Assembly: GCF_014694315.1 (NCBI RefSeq)
Contig: NZ_JAAOXD010000007.1
Coordinates: forward strand, 217,857-281,856
Direction: 5' to 3'
Source of the DNA: Arthrobacter ipis
GTDB lineage: Bacteria > Actinomycetota > Actinomycetes > Actinomycetales > Micrococcaceae
Length of the DNA: 64,000 bases
The position numbers were made by a program, and so were the translations under genes. How positions within the stretch are numbered: position 1 is the stretch's first letter; every line of letters begins with the position of its first letter. The notes below the pieces were generated by a model. That model made no database searches and was not told the origin of the DNA. It was given only the letters and a program-made list of their open reading frames with translations. Below are positions 27,213 to 35,148 of the stretch, in pieces.

Positions 27213-28163
27213 GCCGAGTTCCTCGATGAGCTTCTGCATGGCGACGTAGGCCTTGTTGCGGTAGGCGATCAGCTCGGGCGTACGCTCGGCCGGGACGTTC
27301 AGGAAGCCCGCACCGGTCTTGGTGCCCAGCTTGCCCGCCTCCACGAGGTCCGTGAGGATCTTCGGGGTGGCGAAGCGTTCAGGGAAATCAGTCTGCAGCG
27401 ACTTGTAGCAGAAGTTGTAGACGTCCAGGCCGGCCATGTCGGCGATGGCGAAGGGGCCGAAGAACGGCAGCCGGAAGCCGAAGGTAGTGCGGACCAGCGT
27501 GTCCACGTCCTCCGCCGTGGCGATGCCCTGCTCCACCAGCTGTGCTGCCTCGTGGAAGAGCGCGTACTGCAGGCGGTTCAGCACAAAGCCGGTGACGTCC
27601 TTGACCACGGCCGTCTGCTTGTTGGCGGAGTGGACCAGGTCGCGGACGGCGGACACCGTCTCGGTGGACGTGCCTTCGTGCGGGATGATCTCGACGCCGG
27701 GGATGAACGGCGACGGGTTGGAGAAGTGCACGCCGAGGAAACGCTCCGGGTTGGCCACGGGCTGCGACAGCTCCGCGATCGAGATCGTGGAGGTGTTGGA
27801 GCCGATGATGGCGTCTGGCCGGGCCGCGGCGCTGATGCGGGCCAGGGTCTCGTGCTTGATGGCGATGATCTCGGGCACGGCCTCCTCGATGAAGTCGGCG
27901 TCGGCCACGGCTTCCTCGATGTCCTTCGCGGCCCAGAGGTTCTGCTTCAGGATCTCAGTGGATCCTTCTGGGAACAGACCGTCGGCCACGAACTGGTCGG
28001 ACTCGGTGAGCAGGCGCTCGTAGTTCTTCTGCGCCACCTCGGCGGACACGTCGGCGAGGGCAACGCGGGCACCGCCGAGGGCGAGGACCTGGGCGATGCC
28101 GCCGCCCATGTAGCCGGATCCGACGACGGCGAACTTGCGTGAGCTGGTGGGTGTTTCGGTCAT
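27195..28163 (-). CDS. 3HCDH/lambda-crystallin-type dehydrogenase, probable sugar-acid 3-dehydrogenase
   Basis: The 322-residue protein has the 3-hydroxyacyl-CoA dehydrogenase fold: GSGYMGGGIAQVLALGG (NAD binding), catalytic-loop SNTSTISIAEL, HFSNPSPFIPGVEIIPH and a helical C-terminus. NRLQYALFHEAAQLVEQGIA is close to the lambda-crystallin/L-gulonate 3-dehydrogenase version of this domain rather than FadB. In a cluster with sugar kinase and isomerases it probably oxidises the C3 hydroxyl of a sugar acid. ATG at 28163 lies 2 nt after the rpiB-type stop. An acyl-CoA role cannot be excluded. Confidence 0.82.
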   Translation of the reverse strand: MTETPTSSRKFAVVGSGYMGGGIAQVLALGGARVALADVSAEVAQKNYERLLTESDQFVADGLFPEGSTEILKQNLWAAKDIEEAVADADFIEEAVPEIIAIKHETLARISAAARPDAIIGSNTSTISIAELSQPVANPERFLGVHFSNPSPFIPGVEIIPHEGTSTETVSAVRDLVHSANKQTAVVKDVTGFVLNRLQYALFHEAAQLVEQGIATAEDVDTLVRTTFGFRLPFFGPFAIADMAGLDVYNFCYKSLQTDFPERFATPKILTDLVEAGKLGTKTGAGFLNVPAERTPELIAYRNKAYVAMQKLIEELGPAPIN

Positions 28164-28165
28164 GT

Positions 28166-28648
28166 TCAGTCGGCCTTCGTGTAGTCGGGTTCGTACGAGC
28201 AGATGGCGTCCACCTTGGCGGCGGAGGAGGAGTTCTCGTCGAAGCGGTGCTCCAGCCATTCGCCCACGAGCTTCTTGGCGAGTTCCAGTCCGATGACGCG
28301 CTGGCCCATGGTGAGGACCTGGGCGTTGTTGCTGAGGACGGAGCGTTCCACGGAGTAGCTGTCGTGCGCGGTGACGGCGCGGATGCCGGGGACCTTGTTG
28401 GCGGCGATGGCCACGCCGAGGCCGGTGCCGCAGATCAGGAGTGCGCGGTCCGCTTCGCCTTCGGCCACCTTGCGGGCGGCTGCGACGGCCAGGTGCGGAT
28501 ATGCGGTGGAGTCGTTCGCCGCGACGCCAATGTCCTCGACGGAGGCAACGCGGGGGTCCGCCTCCAGCAGGGCCTTCAGTGCTTCCTTGTATTCGACGCC
28601 GGCCTCATCGTTGCCGATGACAATGCGCCAGCCTTCTGTGTTGCTCAT
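28166..28648 (-). CDS. RpiB/LacAB family isomerase, probable D-erythrulose-4-phosphate isomerase
   Basis: The 160-residue product has the RpiB fold: [17 protein letters not shown] at the start, [25 protein letters not shown] with the Cys-Gly-Thr-Gly anion hole, and [14 protein letters not shown]. In erythritol and threitol pathways RpiB homologues (DerI/EryI) turn D-erythrulose-4-phosphate into D-erythrose-4-phosphate. The ATG overlaps the kinase stop (ATGA), so translation is coupled. Ribose-5-phosphate isomerase activity is the alternative. Confidence 0.87.
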   Translation of the reverse strand: MSNTEGWRIVIGNDEAGVEYKEALKALLEADPRVASVEDIGVAANDSTAYPHLAVAAARKVAEGEADRALLICGTGLGVAIAANKVPGIRAVTAHDSYSVERSVLSNNAQVLTMGQRVIGLELAKKLVGEWLEHRFDENSSSAAKVDAICSYEPDYTKAD

Positions 28649-30420
28649 TCCGTTGCTCCTTTTCCGGCCGTCGAGGCCATGTGGGACGCGGCCGGTGTGG
28701 AATCGACTGCATCAGATGCGAGGTAGGCGGCCACGCGCTCGGCAATCAGTCCGAACGAGACTGCGCCGGGATCCGGGTGGCCGAGGCTCTTTTCCGCCAG
28801 CGGGCGGGCGCGGCCCTTGAGCGGGCGCAGGTCCGCGGTCTGCCGGGCTGCTTCGTTCGCCGCGGAAGCGGCGGTGGTGAGGGCATCTCCCAGGGAGGCC
28901 CCGCCGTCGAACGCTTCTGTGAACGCGTCCCGGAACGGCAGGAGGGCGTCCACCATGGTCTTGTCCCCCGGCTCTGCCTTGCCGAGTTCGGTGATGGCGT
29001 TCGTGAAGGCGGACAGGGCGGCGGTTGCGTCCCCGCCGGCGTACGAATCGCGGTTGCCCAGTGCGAGTCCGGCGGCCATCACTGCGGTTCCCCACAGCGC
29101 GCCCGAGGTTCCGCCGGCGCGCTCGCTCCAGGCCTCGCCTGCGGCGGTGAGTACGCGTTCAGCCGAGGCGCCGGCTGCCGCGTTCTGCTCGCCTGCCGCA
29201 GCAGCGGCATCCACGCCGCGGCGCATGCCGATGCCGTGGTCGCCGTCGCCGGCAATCGCGTCCAGGTCGCCAAGTTCGGCTTCATGTTCGACGACGACGT
29301 CCCGCACCTGGGCGAGGACGGCGGCTGCCAGCCGGCCCAGGTTGGCGGACGCAGCGGTTGCGTTTTCGGTGTCCTCGGCGGCCGTATCTTCGGCGCCGGA
29401 GAGTTCGCGGCGGGCGCGCGGCGCGGTGTTGCCCTTGCGGTAGGCCGGCGTGTCCGCGGGCGCGGCCCAGAATTGCTCGAGTTCGTCGTCGAGCCACAGC
29501 AGCGTGAGCGAGAGGCCGGACATGTCCAGGCTGGTGACCAGTTCGCCGCATTCCGGTTCCACGACGGTCAGGTTGGCGGCGTTGAGGAGCTTTTCGACCT
29601 TGCCGAAGAGGAGGAACAGCTCGTCGTACTTGACCGTTCCCAGGCCGTTGACGATGGCCACCACACGGCTGCCGGCGTCGTCGGGCTTGTCCTCAAGCAG
29701 TCGCGACACCAGCAGCTCGGCGAGTTCCGACGCGGTGGGCATGGGGTGCTCGGAGATGCCCGGTTCGCCGTGGATGCCCAGGCCCAGCGACATCTGCCCG
29801 GCCGGAACGTGGAACAGCGGCTCGGACGCGCCGGGCAGGGTGCAGCCGTCGAACGCCACGCCCAGTGAGCGCGTGCGGTGGTTTGTTTTGATGGCGAGGC
29901 GCTCCACCTCGTCCAGGCTCAAGCCCGCTTCGGCCGCTGCGCCGGCGATCTTGAAGACCGTCAGGTCGCCGGCGATGCCGCGGCGCTTCTCGATCTGGTC
30001 CAGCGGGGCGCTGGCAATGTCGTCCGTGACCAGCACGGTGCGCGTCTCGATGCCCTCGGCGTTGAGCCGGAGCTGCGCCTGGCCGAAGTGCAGCACGTCG
30101 CCGGCGTAGTTGCCGTAGCTCAGCAGCACGCCGCCGCCCGCGTTCGCGGCCTTGGCCACGCGGTAGACCTGCCCGGCGGCGGGCGAGGCGAACATGTTGC
30201 CGCATGCGGACCCTGCGGCCAGTCCCGGTCCGACCAGGCCGGCGAAGGCCGGGTAGTGGCCGGAGCCGCCGCCCACCACGAGCGACACTTGGCCTGCGGG
30301 GATCTCGGTGGAGCGGACCACGCCGCCGTCGACGCGGGCAACGTACCCGCGGTTGGCGGCGACGAAGCCGTCCAGCGCCTCATCTGCGAAATCAGCGGGA
30401 TTGTCGAAGATCTGAGTCAT
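28645..30420 (-). CDS. Fused DhaK-DhaL kinase, probable erythrulose kinase
   Basis: The 591-residue protein joins DhaK (1-330) to DhaL (355-575), the ATP-dependent single-chain form. DhaK has [15 protein letters not shown] and the His that binds the ketose carbonyl covalently (H217 in GLGIHGEPG). DhaL has the Mg-ATP Asp cluster in [16 protein letters not shown] and SGALWG. In the tetritol pathways such kinases (LerK/DerK) phosphorylate erythrulose; dihydroxyacetone is the other option. It is the second gene of the operon, 61 nt after the TIM-barrel gene. Confidence 0.88.
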   Translation of the reverse strand: MTQIFDNPADFADEALDGFVAANRGYVARVDGGVVRSTEIPAGQVSLVVGGGSGHYPAFAGLVGPGLAAGSACGNMFASPAAGQVYRVAKAANAGGGVLLSYGNYAGDVLHFGQAQLRLNAEGIETRTVLVTDDIASAPLDQIEKRRGIAGDLTVFKIAGAAAEAGLSLDEVERLAIKTNHRTRSLGVAFDGCTLPGASEPLFHVPAGQMSLGLGIHGEPGISEHPMPTASELAELLVSRLLEDKPDDAGSRVVAIVNGLGTVKYDELFLLFGKVEKLLNAANLTVVEPECGELVTSLDMSGLSLTLLWLDDELEQFWAAPADTPAYRKGNTAPRARRELSGAEDTAAEDTENATAASANLGRLAAAVLAQVRDVVVEHEAELGDLDAIAGDGDHGIGMRRGVDAAAAAGEQNAAAGASAERVLTAAGEAWSERAGGTSGALWGTAVMAAGLALGNRDSYAGGDATAALSAFTNAITELGKAEPGDKTMVDALLPFRDAFTEAFDGGASLGDALTTAASAANEAARQTADLRPLKGRARPLAEKSLGHPDPGAVSFGLIAERVAAYLASDAVDSTPAASHMASTAGKGATE

Positions 30421-30481
30421 GGTTCCTCATTGAATCCTGGTTGGGTGAACAGTTCTGCTGGGTTACTCGGGGCTGGCGTCC

Positions 30482-31477
30482 CTAGTGTGCGACGGCGGCG
30501 GGCTGCTGCCGCCCCTGCGCGACCTGGCTCTGGCCGAGGGCGTAGCCTTCCTTCTTGGGCAGCACGTGGCGGCGCAGGTAGTCCTGGTTGCTGGCCGTTA
30601 CGGAGAGGCCGTCGCCGCCGTAGTGCTCGGTGCACAGGATGCCCTGGAAGCCCACGGAGAGGGCGACCTTGAAGGCCTCGCGGTAGTTAATGAGGCCGCT
30701 TTCCATCGGGGCAGGCATGGCGACGTACATGTCGCGGGCCACGTCCTCGTCGCGGATGTAGTTCTTCATGTGCCAGTAGTTGGAGTACGGCAGGGTTTTG
30801 GCCACCATTTCCCGCCAGTCCTCGATGGGCCGGTGCAGGCGGATCAGGTTGCCGAGGTCGGGGTTGAGGCCGACGTTGGACAGGCCGATGTCCTGGACGA
30901 ACTGCACGGAGGAATCCGCGGTGCCGATGTAAGTGTCCTCGTACATCTCGAGGGAGAGCAGGACGCCCACTTCTGCGGCGTGCCGGCCAAGTTCCTGGAA
31001 ACGGGCCACGGCGTTGTTCCAGGCTTCCTTGTCCCCTGCCGGATCCTTGTAGCCTTCGACGGTCCAGAACCAGAGGTGCTTCTGCTGTTCCGGGGTGATT
31101 GCCTGATGCAGGCCGAAGGAAACCACTTCGCAGCCGAGCTCAGCAGCGGCGTCGATGGTGCGGTGGCTGTAGGCCAGGTTGTCCTCCCACTTGCCCTCCT
31201 CGATGATGCTCCGGCGAATGGCGGAGATGACCGGAATCCCGATGCCGACGCTGTCAGCCGTCTGCTTGAATTCGGCGAGGCGCTCCTTGCTCAAGTCCCC
31301 GGGACGGACCCAGCTGTCGGTGAGGTCGGCGTTGGCAAAACCTGCTTCCTTGACCTCGGTGAACACCTCGGCCCAAGCGGAGGCGTCGGCGTCGTTGATG
31401 TGGATGCCCTGGGCGTCGACGCCCGGAAACTGCAGCAGGGCCGCGGTGATGGGCCAGTTGTCGGCGGTGTAAGCCAT
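30482..31477 (-). CDS. AP-endonuclease-2-type TIM barrel, candidate sugar-acid decarboxylase/isomerase
   Basis: The ATG at 31477 has GGGAG 8 nt upstream; 331 residues. The xylose-isomerase-like barrel shows acidic/His metal-ligand motifs: LSLEMYEDTYIG (Glu), GLNPDLGNLIR (Asp), YWHMKNYIRDE (His) and CTEHYGGDG (Glu/His). This superfamily includes epimerases, isomerases and 3-oxo-isoapionate decarboxylase (OiaC), which makes L-erythrulose. As first gene of an operon that otherwise metabolises erythrulose phosphates, a decarboxylase role fits. That is inference from context. Confidence 0.8.
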   Translation of the reverse strand: MAYTADNWPITAALLQFPGVDAQGIHINDADASAWAEVFTEVKEAGFANADLTDSWVRPGDLSKERLAEFKQTADSVGIGIPVISAIRRSIIEEGKWEDNLAYSHRTIDAAAELGCEVVSFGLHQAITPEQQKHLWFWTVEGYKDPAGDKEAWNNAVARFQELGRHAAEVGVLLSLEMYEDTYIGTADSSVQFVQDIGLSNVGLNPDLGNLIRLHRPIEDWREMVAKTLPYSNYWHMKNYIRDEDVARDMYVAMPAPMESGLINYREAFKVALSVGFQGILCTEHYGGDGLSVTASNQDYLRRHVLPKKEGYALGQSQVAQGRQQPAAVAH

Positions 31478-31505
31478 AGTGTTCACTCCCTTGTGGAATC
31501 CTGTT

Positions 31506-31515
31506 TCCTATAGGA
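31506..31515. promoter_or_regulatory. Operator TCCTATAGGA before the catabolic operon
   Basis: A perfect 10-bp palindrome, 29 nt upstream of the TIM-barrel ATG. The same core occurs at 31585 and in front of the GntR gene, so it is the likely GntR binding site. Confidence 0.65.
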
Positions 31516-31582
31516 TCTACTATTCGGATGGAGTTGTCAAGGTCACATTCCTGGGCGCGAGGCGCGACTCCCGGCCATCGAA

Positions 31583-31595
31583 GATCCTATAGGGG
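31583..31595. promoter_or_regulatory. Second operator copy GATCCTATAGGGG
   Basis: It shares GATCCTATAGGG with the copy upstream of gntR and lies about 78 nt from the 31506 palindrome. This spacing could allow looping or cooperative binding around the operon promoter. Confidence 0.6.
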
Positions 31596-31663
31596 TGCGT
31601 CCCACGTGTGAAGGGCGTCACGCTCCGAGGCATCAGGTCGGTGCATCTTCCACGCTACGCCTC

Positions 31664-31731
31664 CCCCAACTAAGTAGCAGCAGAGGGCGTTCCCAACGCT
31701 GGGAACGCCCTCTGCTGCTACTTAGTTGGGG
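31664..31731. repeat. Perfect 32-bp inverted repeat (hairpin)
   Basis: Arms 31664-31695 and 31700-31731 are perfectly complementary around the loop ACGC. The inner part GGGCGTTCCCA...TGGGAACGCCC is shared with the hairpin at 62153-62212. It starts 44 nt beyond the gntR stop codon and could end gntR transcription; no U-tract follows. Confidence 0.85.
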
Positions 31732-31774
31732 TGCTGAGGCACGGGTTGGCGACTCCGCACACGGCGGCGCGCTG

Positions 31775-32506
31775 CTACTCCTCCGGGGCGTCCGCCATGG
31801 CGCGTTCGCGGACCTTCTGAATGTGGGCGGCCATGGCGGCTCCGGCCTTCTCAGGATCGCCGCCGGACAGTGCATCCAGGACGGACTGGTGCTCCGCGAT
31901 CGCATTCTCGGCGTCGGTGATCCCCACTCCCCCGAAAAGCCGGAAACGCTGGACCTGTCCGCCGAGTGCAGCGTACGCGCCAACCAAGAACTGGTTGTCC
32001 GTCTGCTGGGCAATCAGCTGGTGAAAGCGCTCGTCGGCCTCGAGGTAGTCCTTGTACTCGGCAAACGACGGGCCGCGCGGCGCGGACTTGAGATCGGCGA
32101 CTGTCTGTTCAAGCTCGGCGAGGCGGTGCGGGTTCAGGCGCGTGCAGGCCAGGCGGGCGTTGACCGGCTCGATCGCGAGGCGGGCCTCCATGAGATCGGC
32201 GAAGTCCTCGCGGGTGAACACAGGGGCCACACGGTAGCCCTTGAGTGCCACCCTGCGGACCATTCCGGTGTGTTCCAGGCGAGCCAGCGCCTCGCGGACG
32301 GGGGTCGGGGAAACGTCCAGTTCGCGGGCAGTTCCGTCAATGCTGACGGCGGTACCGGGTTCCAGCCTGCCGTCCATGAGCGAGGCCAGCAGCTCCTCGT
32401 ACACGTGGTCGGCCAGGACCTGGCGGCTGACGGTCCGGCCCTCCTTGCGCCCGAGCTGATCCTCGGGCCGGTTCCTGGCGCGGGTGCCGTTGGACGCTTT
32501 TTGCAT
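31775..32506 (-). CDS. GntR family regulator (FCD type)
   Basis: The 243-residue protein has an N-terminal winged helix (VSRQVLADHVYEELLASLM, then the recognition region ARELDVSPTPVREALARLEHTGMV) and an FCD ligand domain (DLMEARLAIEPVNARLAC, DYLEADERFHQLIAQQTDNQF, HQSVLDAL, AAMAAHIQKV) with metal-ligand Asp/His residues. FCD-type GntR proteins commonly sense sugar acids and related organic acids. A GATCCTATAGGGA site touches its own start region, indicating autoregulation. It is upstream of, and co-oriented with, the catabolic operon. Confidence 0.9.
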   Translation of the reverse strand: MQKASNGTRARNRPEDQLGRKEGRTVSRQVLADHVYEELLASLMDGRLEPGTAVSIDGTARELDVSPTPVREALARLEHTGMVRRVALKGYRVAPVFTREDFADLMEARLAIEPVNARLACTRLNPHRLAELEQTVADLKSAPRGPSFAEYKDYLEADERFHQLIAQQTDNQFLVGAYAALGGQVQRFRLFGGVGITDAENAIAEHQSVLDALSGGDPEKAGAAMAAHIQKVRERAMADAPEE

Positions 32507-32511
32507 GTTCA

Positions 32512-32524
32512 GATCCTATAGGGA
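32512..32524. promoter_or_regulatory. Operator GATCCTATAGGGA at the gntR start
   Basis: The site begins 6 nt upstream of the gntR ATG (32506), where bound protein would block ribosome access or transcription. It shares its first 12 bases with 31583-31594. Confidence 0.65.
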
Positions 32525-32578
32525 CGCCTCAGGGAAGACCGCAAGCTAGTCCCGCAAATGACCCTTCGGCGCAATTAA

Positions 32579-32619
32579 AACCACTGGAACCGCCCGGCGA
32601 GCGGGCGGTTCCAGTGGTT
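32579..32619 (-). terminator. Intrinsic terminator of the old yellow enzyme gene
   Basis: A perfect 18-bp stem (AACCACTGGAACCGCCCG and its complement) with loop GCGAG lies 33 nt past the stop at 32652. On the minus strand it is followed by TTTTAATT. Confidence 0.82.
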
Positions 32620-32651
32620 ACTAACGAGGCTCAGGACGGAGCTTGCCAGGG

Positions 32652-33725
32652 CTAGGCGGGCTGGTACACCGGGTAGTCGGTGTAGCCCTTGGCGCCCTCG
32701 CCGTAGAACGTGGACGGGTCCGGCTCGTTCAGCGGCAGGCCCTCGCGCCAGCGGCGGGCGAGGTCCGGGTTGGCGATGGCGGGCCGGCCCACCACGACGG
32801 CGTCCGCGTGCCCGTCTGCAACCAGAGACAGTGCTTCCTCGCGGGTGGTGACGACGCCAAAGCCGGTGTTGACCAGGAACGTGCCGTTGAAGCGTGACCG
32901 CAGGTCCTGGACCAGGTCGCCGGTCGGGTCGGCGTGCAGGATGCTCAGGTAGGCCAGATCCAGTGGGGCGATGGAGTTGACCAGCACATCGTAGGTTGCC
33001 CGGACGTCGGCGGCATCGGTCTCTTCGATGCCCTGGACGTTGTGTTCGGGCGAGATCCGGATGCCGACGCGATTGGCACCCAGCGCCTCCACGACAGCGT
33101 TCACAGTCTCAATGACGAAACGGGCGCGGTTCTCGGGCGAGCCGCCGTAGCTGTCGGTGCGGACGTTGGTGTTCGGCGCCAGGAACTCGTGGAGAAGGTA
33201 ACCGTTGGCGGAGTGCAGCTCAACGCCGTCGAACCCTGCCTCAATCGCGTTGCGCGACGCGGTGACGATTTCCTCGCGGACGATGGGCAGCTCGTCGGTG
33301 GAGAGCTCGTGCGGCACCGGGTGCGACTGCTTGCCGTTGTAGGTCCGCGTCTCACCTTCGACGGCGATGGCGCTGGGGGCCACGACGCGGTGGCCACCGT
33401 TGATGTCCTCGTGCGAGACGCGCCCGCCGTGCATGATCTGGGCGAAAATCCGGCCGCCTTCGGCGTGGACCGCATCGGTGACCTTCTTCCAGCCTGCAAT
33501 CTGCTCGGGGGTCGCCAGCCCGGGCTGCCCAGGGTAGGAGCGGCCAGCCGGGCTGGGGAAAATTCCCTCGCTGACGATCAGGCCGAGCGATGCACGCTGG
33601 CGGTAGTGCTCCACCACGAGCGGGCCGGGGACACCCTCCAGGCCGGTACGGACACGCGTCAGCGGTGCCATGACGAGGCGGTTGGGAAGTTCGAGCTCGC
33701 CGAGAGTCAGCGGGGAAAACAGCAT
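32652..33725 (-). CDS. Old yellow enzyme family flavin oxidoreductase (alkene reductase)
   Basis: The 357-residue FMN barrel begins LFSPLTLGELELPNRLVMAPLTR. It has the OYE substrate pair and Tyr in VELHSANGYLLHEFLAP (HxxN..Y), IMHGGRVSH, and the phosphate-binding ADAVVVGRPAIANPDL. It reduces activated C=C bonds or nitro compounds using NADPH and FMN (NemA-like). The start ATG at 33725 has GGAACTCCGC upstream. It is separate from the sugar-acid cluster and faces left with its own terminator. Confidence 0.92.
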   Translation of the reverse strand: MLFSPLTLGELELPNRLVMAPLTRVRTGLEGVPGPLVVEHYRQRASLGLIVSEGIFPSPAGRSYPGQPGLATPEQIAGWKKVTDAVHAEGGRIFAQIMHGGRVSHEDINGGHRVVAPSAIAVEGETRTYNGKQSHPVPHELSTDELPIVREEIVTASRNAIEAGFDGVELHSANGYLLHEFLAPNTNVRTDSYGGSPENRARFVIETVNAVVEALGANRVGIRISPEHNVQGIEETDAADVRATYDVLVNSIAPLDLAYLSILHADPTGDLVQDLRSRFNGTFLVNTGFGVVTTREEALSLVADGHADAVVVGRPAIANPDLARRWREGLPLNEPDPSTFYGEGAKGYTDYPVYQPA

Positions 33726-34041
33726 GCGGAGTTCCTTTCAGAATGCATCAGGTTCACCAGCAGTAACTGCCTAGCGCGTGCAACTATTCCGGGTGTGGCG
33801 GAGTTCACCAGTTCAGGCTGCGGGCGGTGGCGCGTTCGACAGCGTTACGGCAGCTGGCTTATGCCCATTGCGCACCACGACGCTGGTGTGCGATCATTCC
33901 CGTGATCGTGATCTATCGGCAGGAGGTGAGACCCATGAACGCAGTATCCGCAACGGGTGCTCCCCTGCAGTCCACGATCGCGCGGCTGAGCTAGTCGCCA
34001 CCGGGAGCGCCTTATCAGGCAATTCGCGAAAGGCGACTCCC
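33726..34041. other. Intergenic stretch with a possible leader ORF
   Basis: These 316 nt separate the divergent old yellow enzyme and patatin-like genes. Apart from the 19-codon ORF listed separately (33935-33994), no gene, clear promoter pair or hairpin was found. Confidence 0.5.
33935..33994 (+). CDS. Possible 19-residue leader peptide
   Basis: ATG 33935 follows a perfect AGGAGGT site (7-nt spacing), the strongest ribosome-binding site in the neighbourhood. The product would be MNAVSATGAPLQSTIARLS, ending 47 nt before the patatin-like ATG. It is not rich in one amino acid, so it is not a classical attenuator. It could also be the shortened start of a lost gene. Confidence 0.35.
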   Translation: MNAVSATGAPLQSTIARLS

Positions 34042-35040
34042 ATGAACACAACACCTTCTTCAACTACTCTGCACACAACCTCGACGACGGCCTCCGCCCG
34101 GCCGAAGTCCGACCAGGATCAGCCGCAGGTCGACGCCACAAAGCGGGTGCACGCCGCCGGCGAGCGAGCTTTGGTCCTGGGTGGCGGCGGATCGACAGGC
34201 AACGCGTGGTTAATTGGCGTCATTGCCGGCCTATTCGAAGCGGAGCTGGACGTGACCGACGCTGATCTGGTCATCGGGACTTCGGCCGGATCGACGGCCG
34301 CAGCCCAGATATCTGGCGCGACCCCTATCGAGCTGCTTGCCGCGATCCTTGCCGCGGCACCCCAGCAACAGGCCCGTCCGGTCGGATCCGACGGTGGACG
34401 CGTTCCGGTCAGGCCGGTGACCGACCATATGGAGAGAACGGGCGCGATCATAGCCGCCGCTGAGGATGCGGCCGACATGCGCCGCAGAATGGGCGCGGCG
34501 GCACTGGAAATGGATGCGGCGTCGGACGGTTCCGGGCAAACACGGTGGCGCGCTACCGTCGCCGCTCGGGTTCCCAGTCAGCTTTGGCCGCAACGACGGA
34601 TGCTCATCACGGCCGTAGATGCCCTAACCGGTGAACCTGTGGTGTTCGACCGCGATAGCGGGGTCGACCTGGTAGACGCCATAGCCGCCAGCTGTGCCAG
34701 TGGCTTCGCCTACAGGATCGGCGAGAGCCGCTACATCGACGGCGGCTACCGATCCAACGCCGACAATGCCGATCTGGCAGCCGGTTACTCGCGGGTGCTG
34801 GTGCTCTCGCCATTCGCTGGCAGATCACGGACGCCGGTGGACTGGGGAATGCATCTCGCGACCCAGGTCGACGAGCTACGGGCACGCGGGAGCAGAGTCG
34901 AAACGATCTTCCCCGATAGCAACTCCGAGCACATGTTCGGCGCTAATGCGATGAATCTGTCGCTGCGTCCGCCCGCTGCTCGAGCTGGTTACGATCAGGG
35001 CAGAGCCCTTGCCGAACAGCTCACCAAATTCTGGCACTGA
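34042..35040 (+). CDS. Patatin-like phospholipase family protein
   Basis: From ATG 34042, 332 residues. After a Thr/Ser-rich tail of 35 residues comes the patatin core: oxyanion loop LGGGGSTGNAW (47-57), nucleophile elbow GTSAGS with S81, and catalytic Asp D233 in YIDGGYRSNADNAD. It is predicted to be a serine lipid acyl hydrolase. No signal peptide is present. An alternative start further in (about residue 37) would remove the low-complexity tail. Confidence 0.85.
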   Translation: MNTTPSSTTLHTTSTTASARPKSDQDQPQVDATKRVHAAGERALVLGGGGSTGNAWLIGVIAGLFEAELDVTDADLVIGTSAGSTAAAQISGATPIELLAAILAAAPQQQARPVGSDGGRVPVRPVTDHMERTGAIIAAAEDAADMRRRMGAAALEMDAASDGSGQTRWRATVAARVPSQLWPQRRMLITAVDALTGEPVVFDRDSGVDLVDAIAASCASGFAYRIGESRYIDGGYRSNADNADLAAGYSRVLVLSPFAGRSRTPVDWGMHLATQVDELRARGSRVETIFPDSNSEHMFGANAMNLSLRPPAARAGYDQGRALAEQLTKFWH

Positions 35041-35148
35041 CGCTTTCGAAATCAGTCGACGCGGCAGGCGTGACGCCCGCCGGTCGTACGGGTCGCCAGA
35101 ACGTCCGCTCTGAGGAGGGGACGCGAAATTGAATCTGTCACCGTCCCT

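Noticed and set aside
27195..28163. Beta-oxidation 3-hydroxyacyl-CoA dehydrogenase (fadB-type) as the definite call
   Set aside because: No other fatty-acid gene is near, and the NRLQYA..EA..LVE.GI pattern plus sugar-kinase and isomerase neighbours favour a sugar-acid substrate.
31664..31731. Insertion-sequence terminal inverted repeats
   Set aside because: The arms meet around a 4-nt loop with nothing between them, and no transposase is present.
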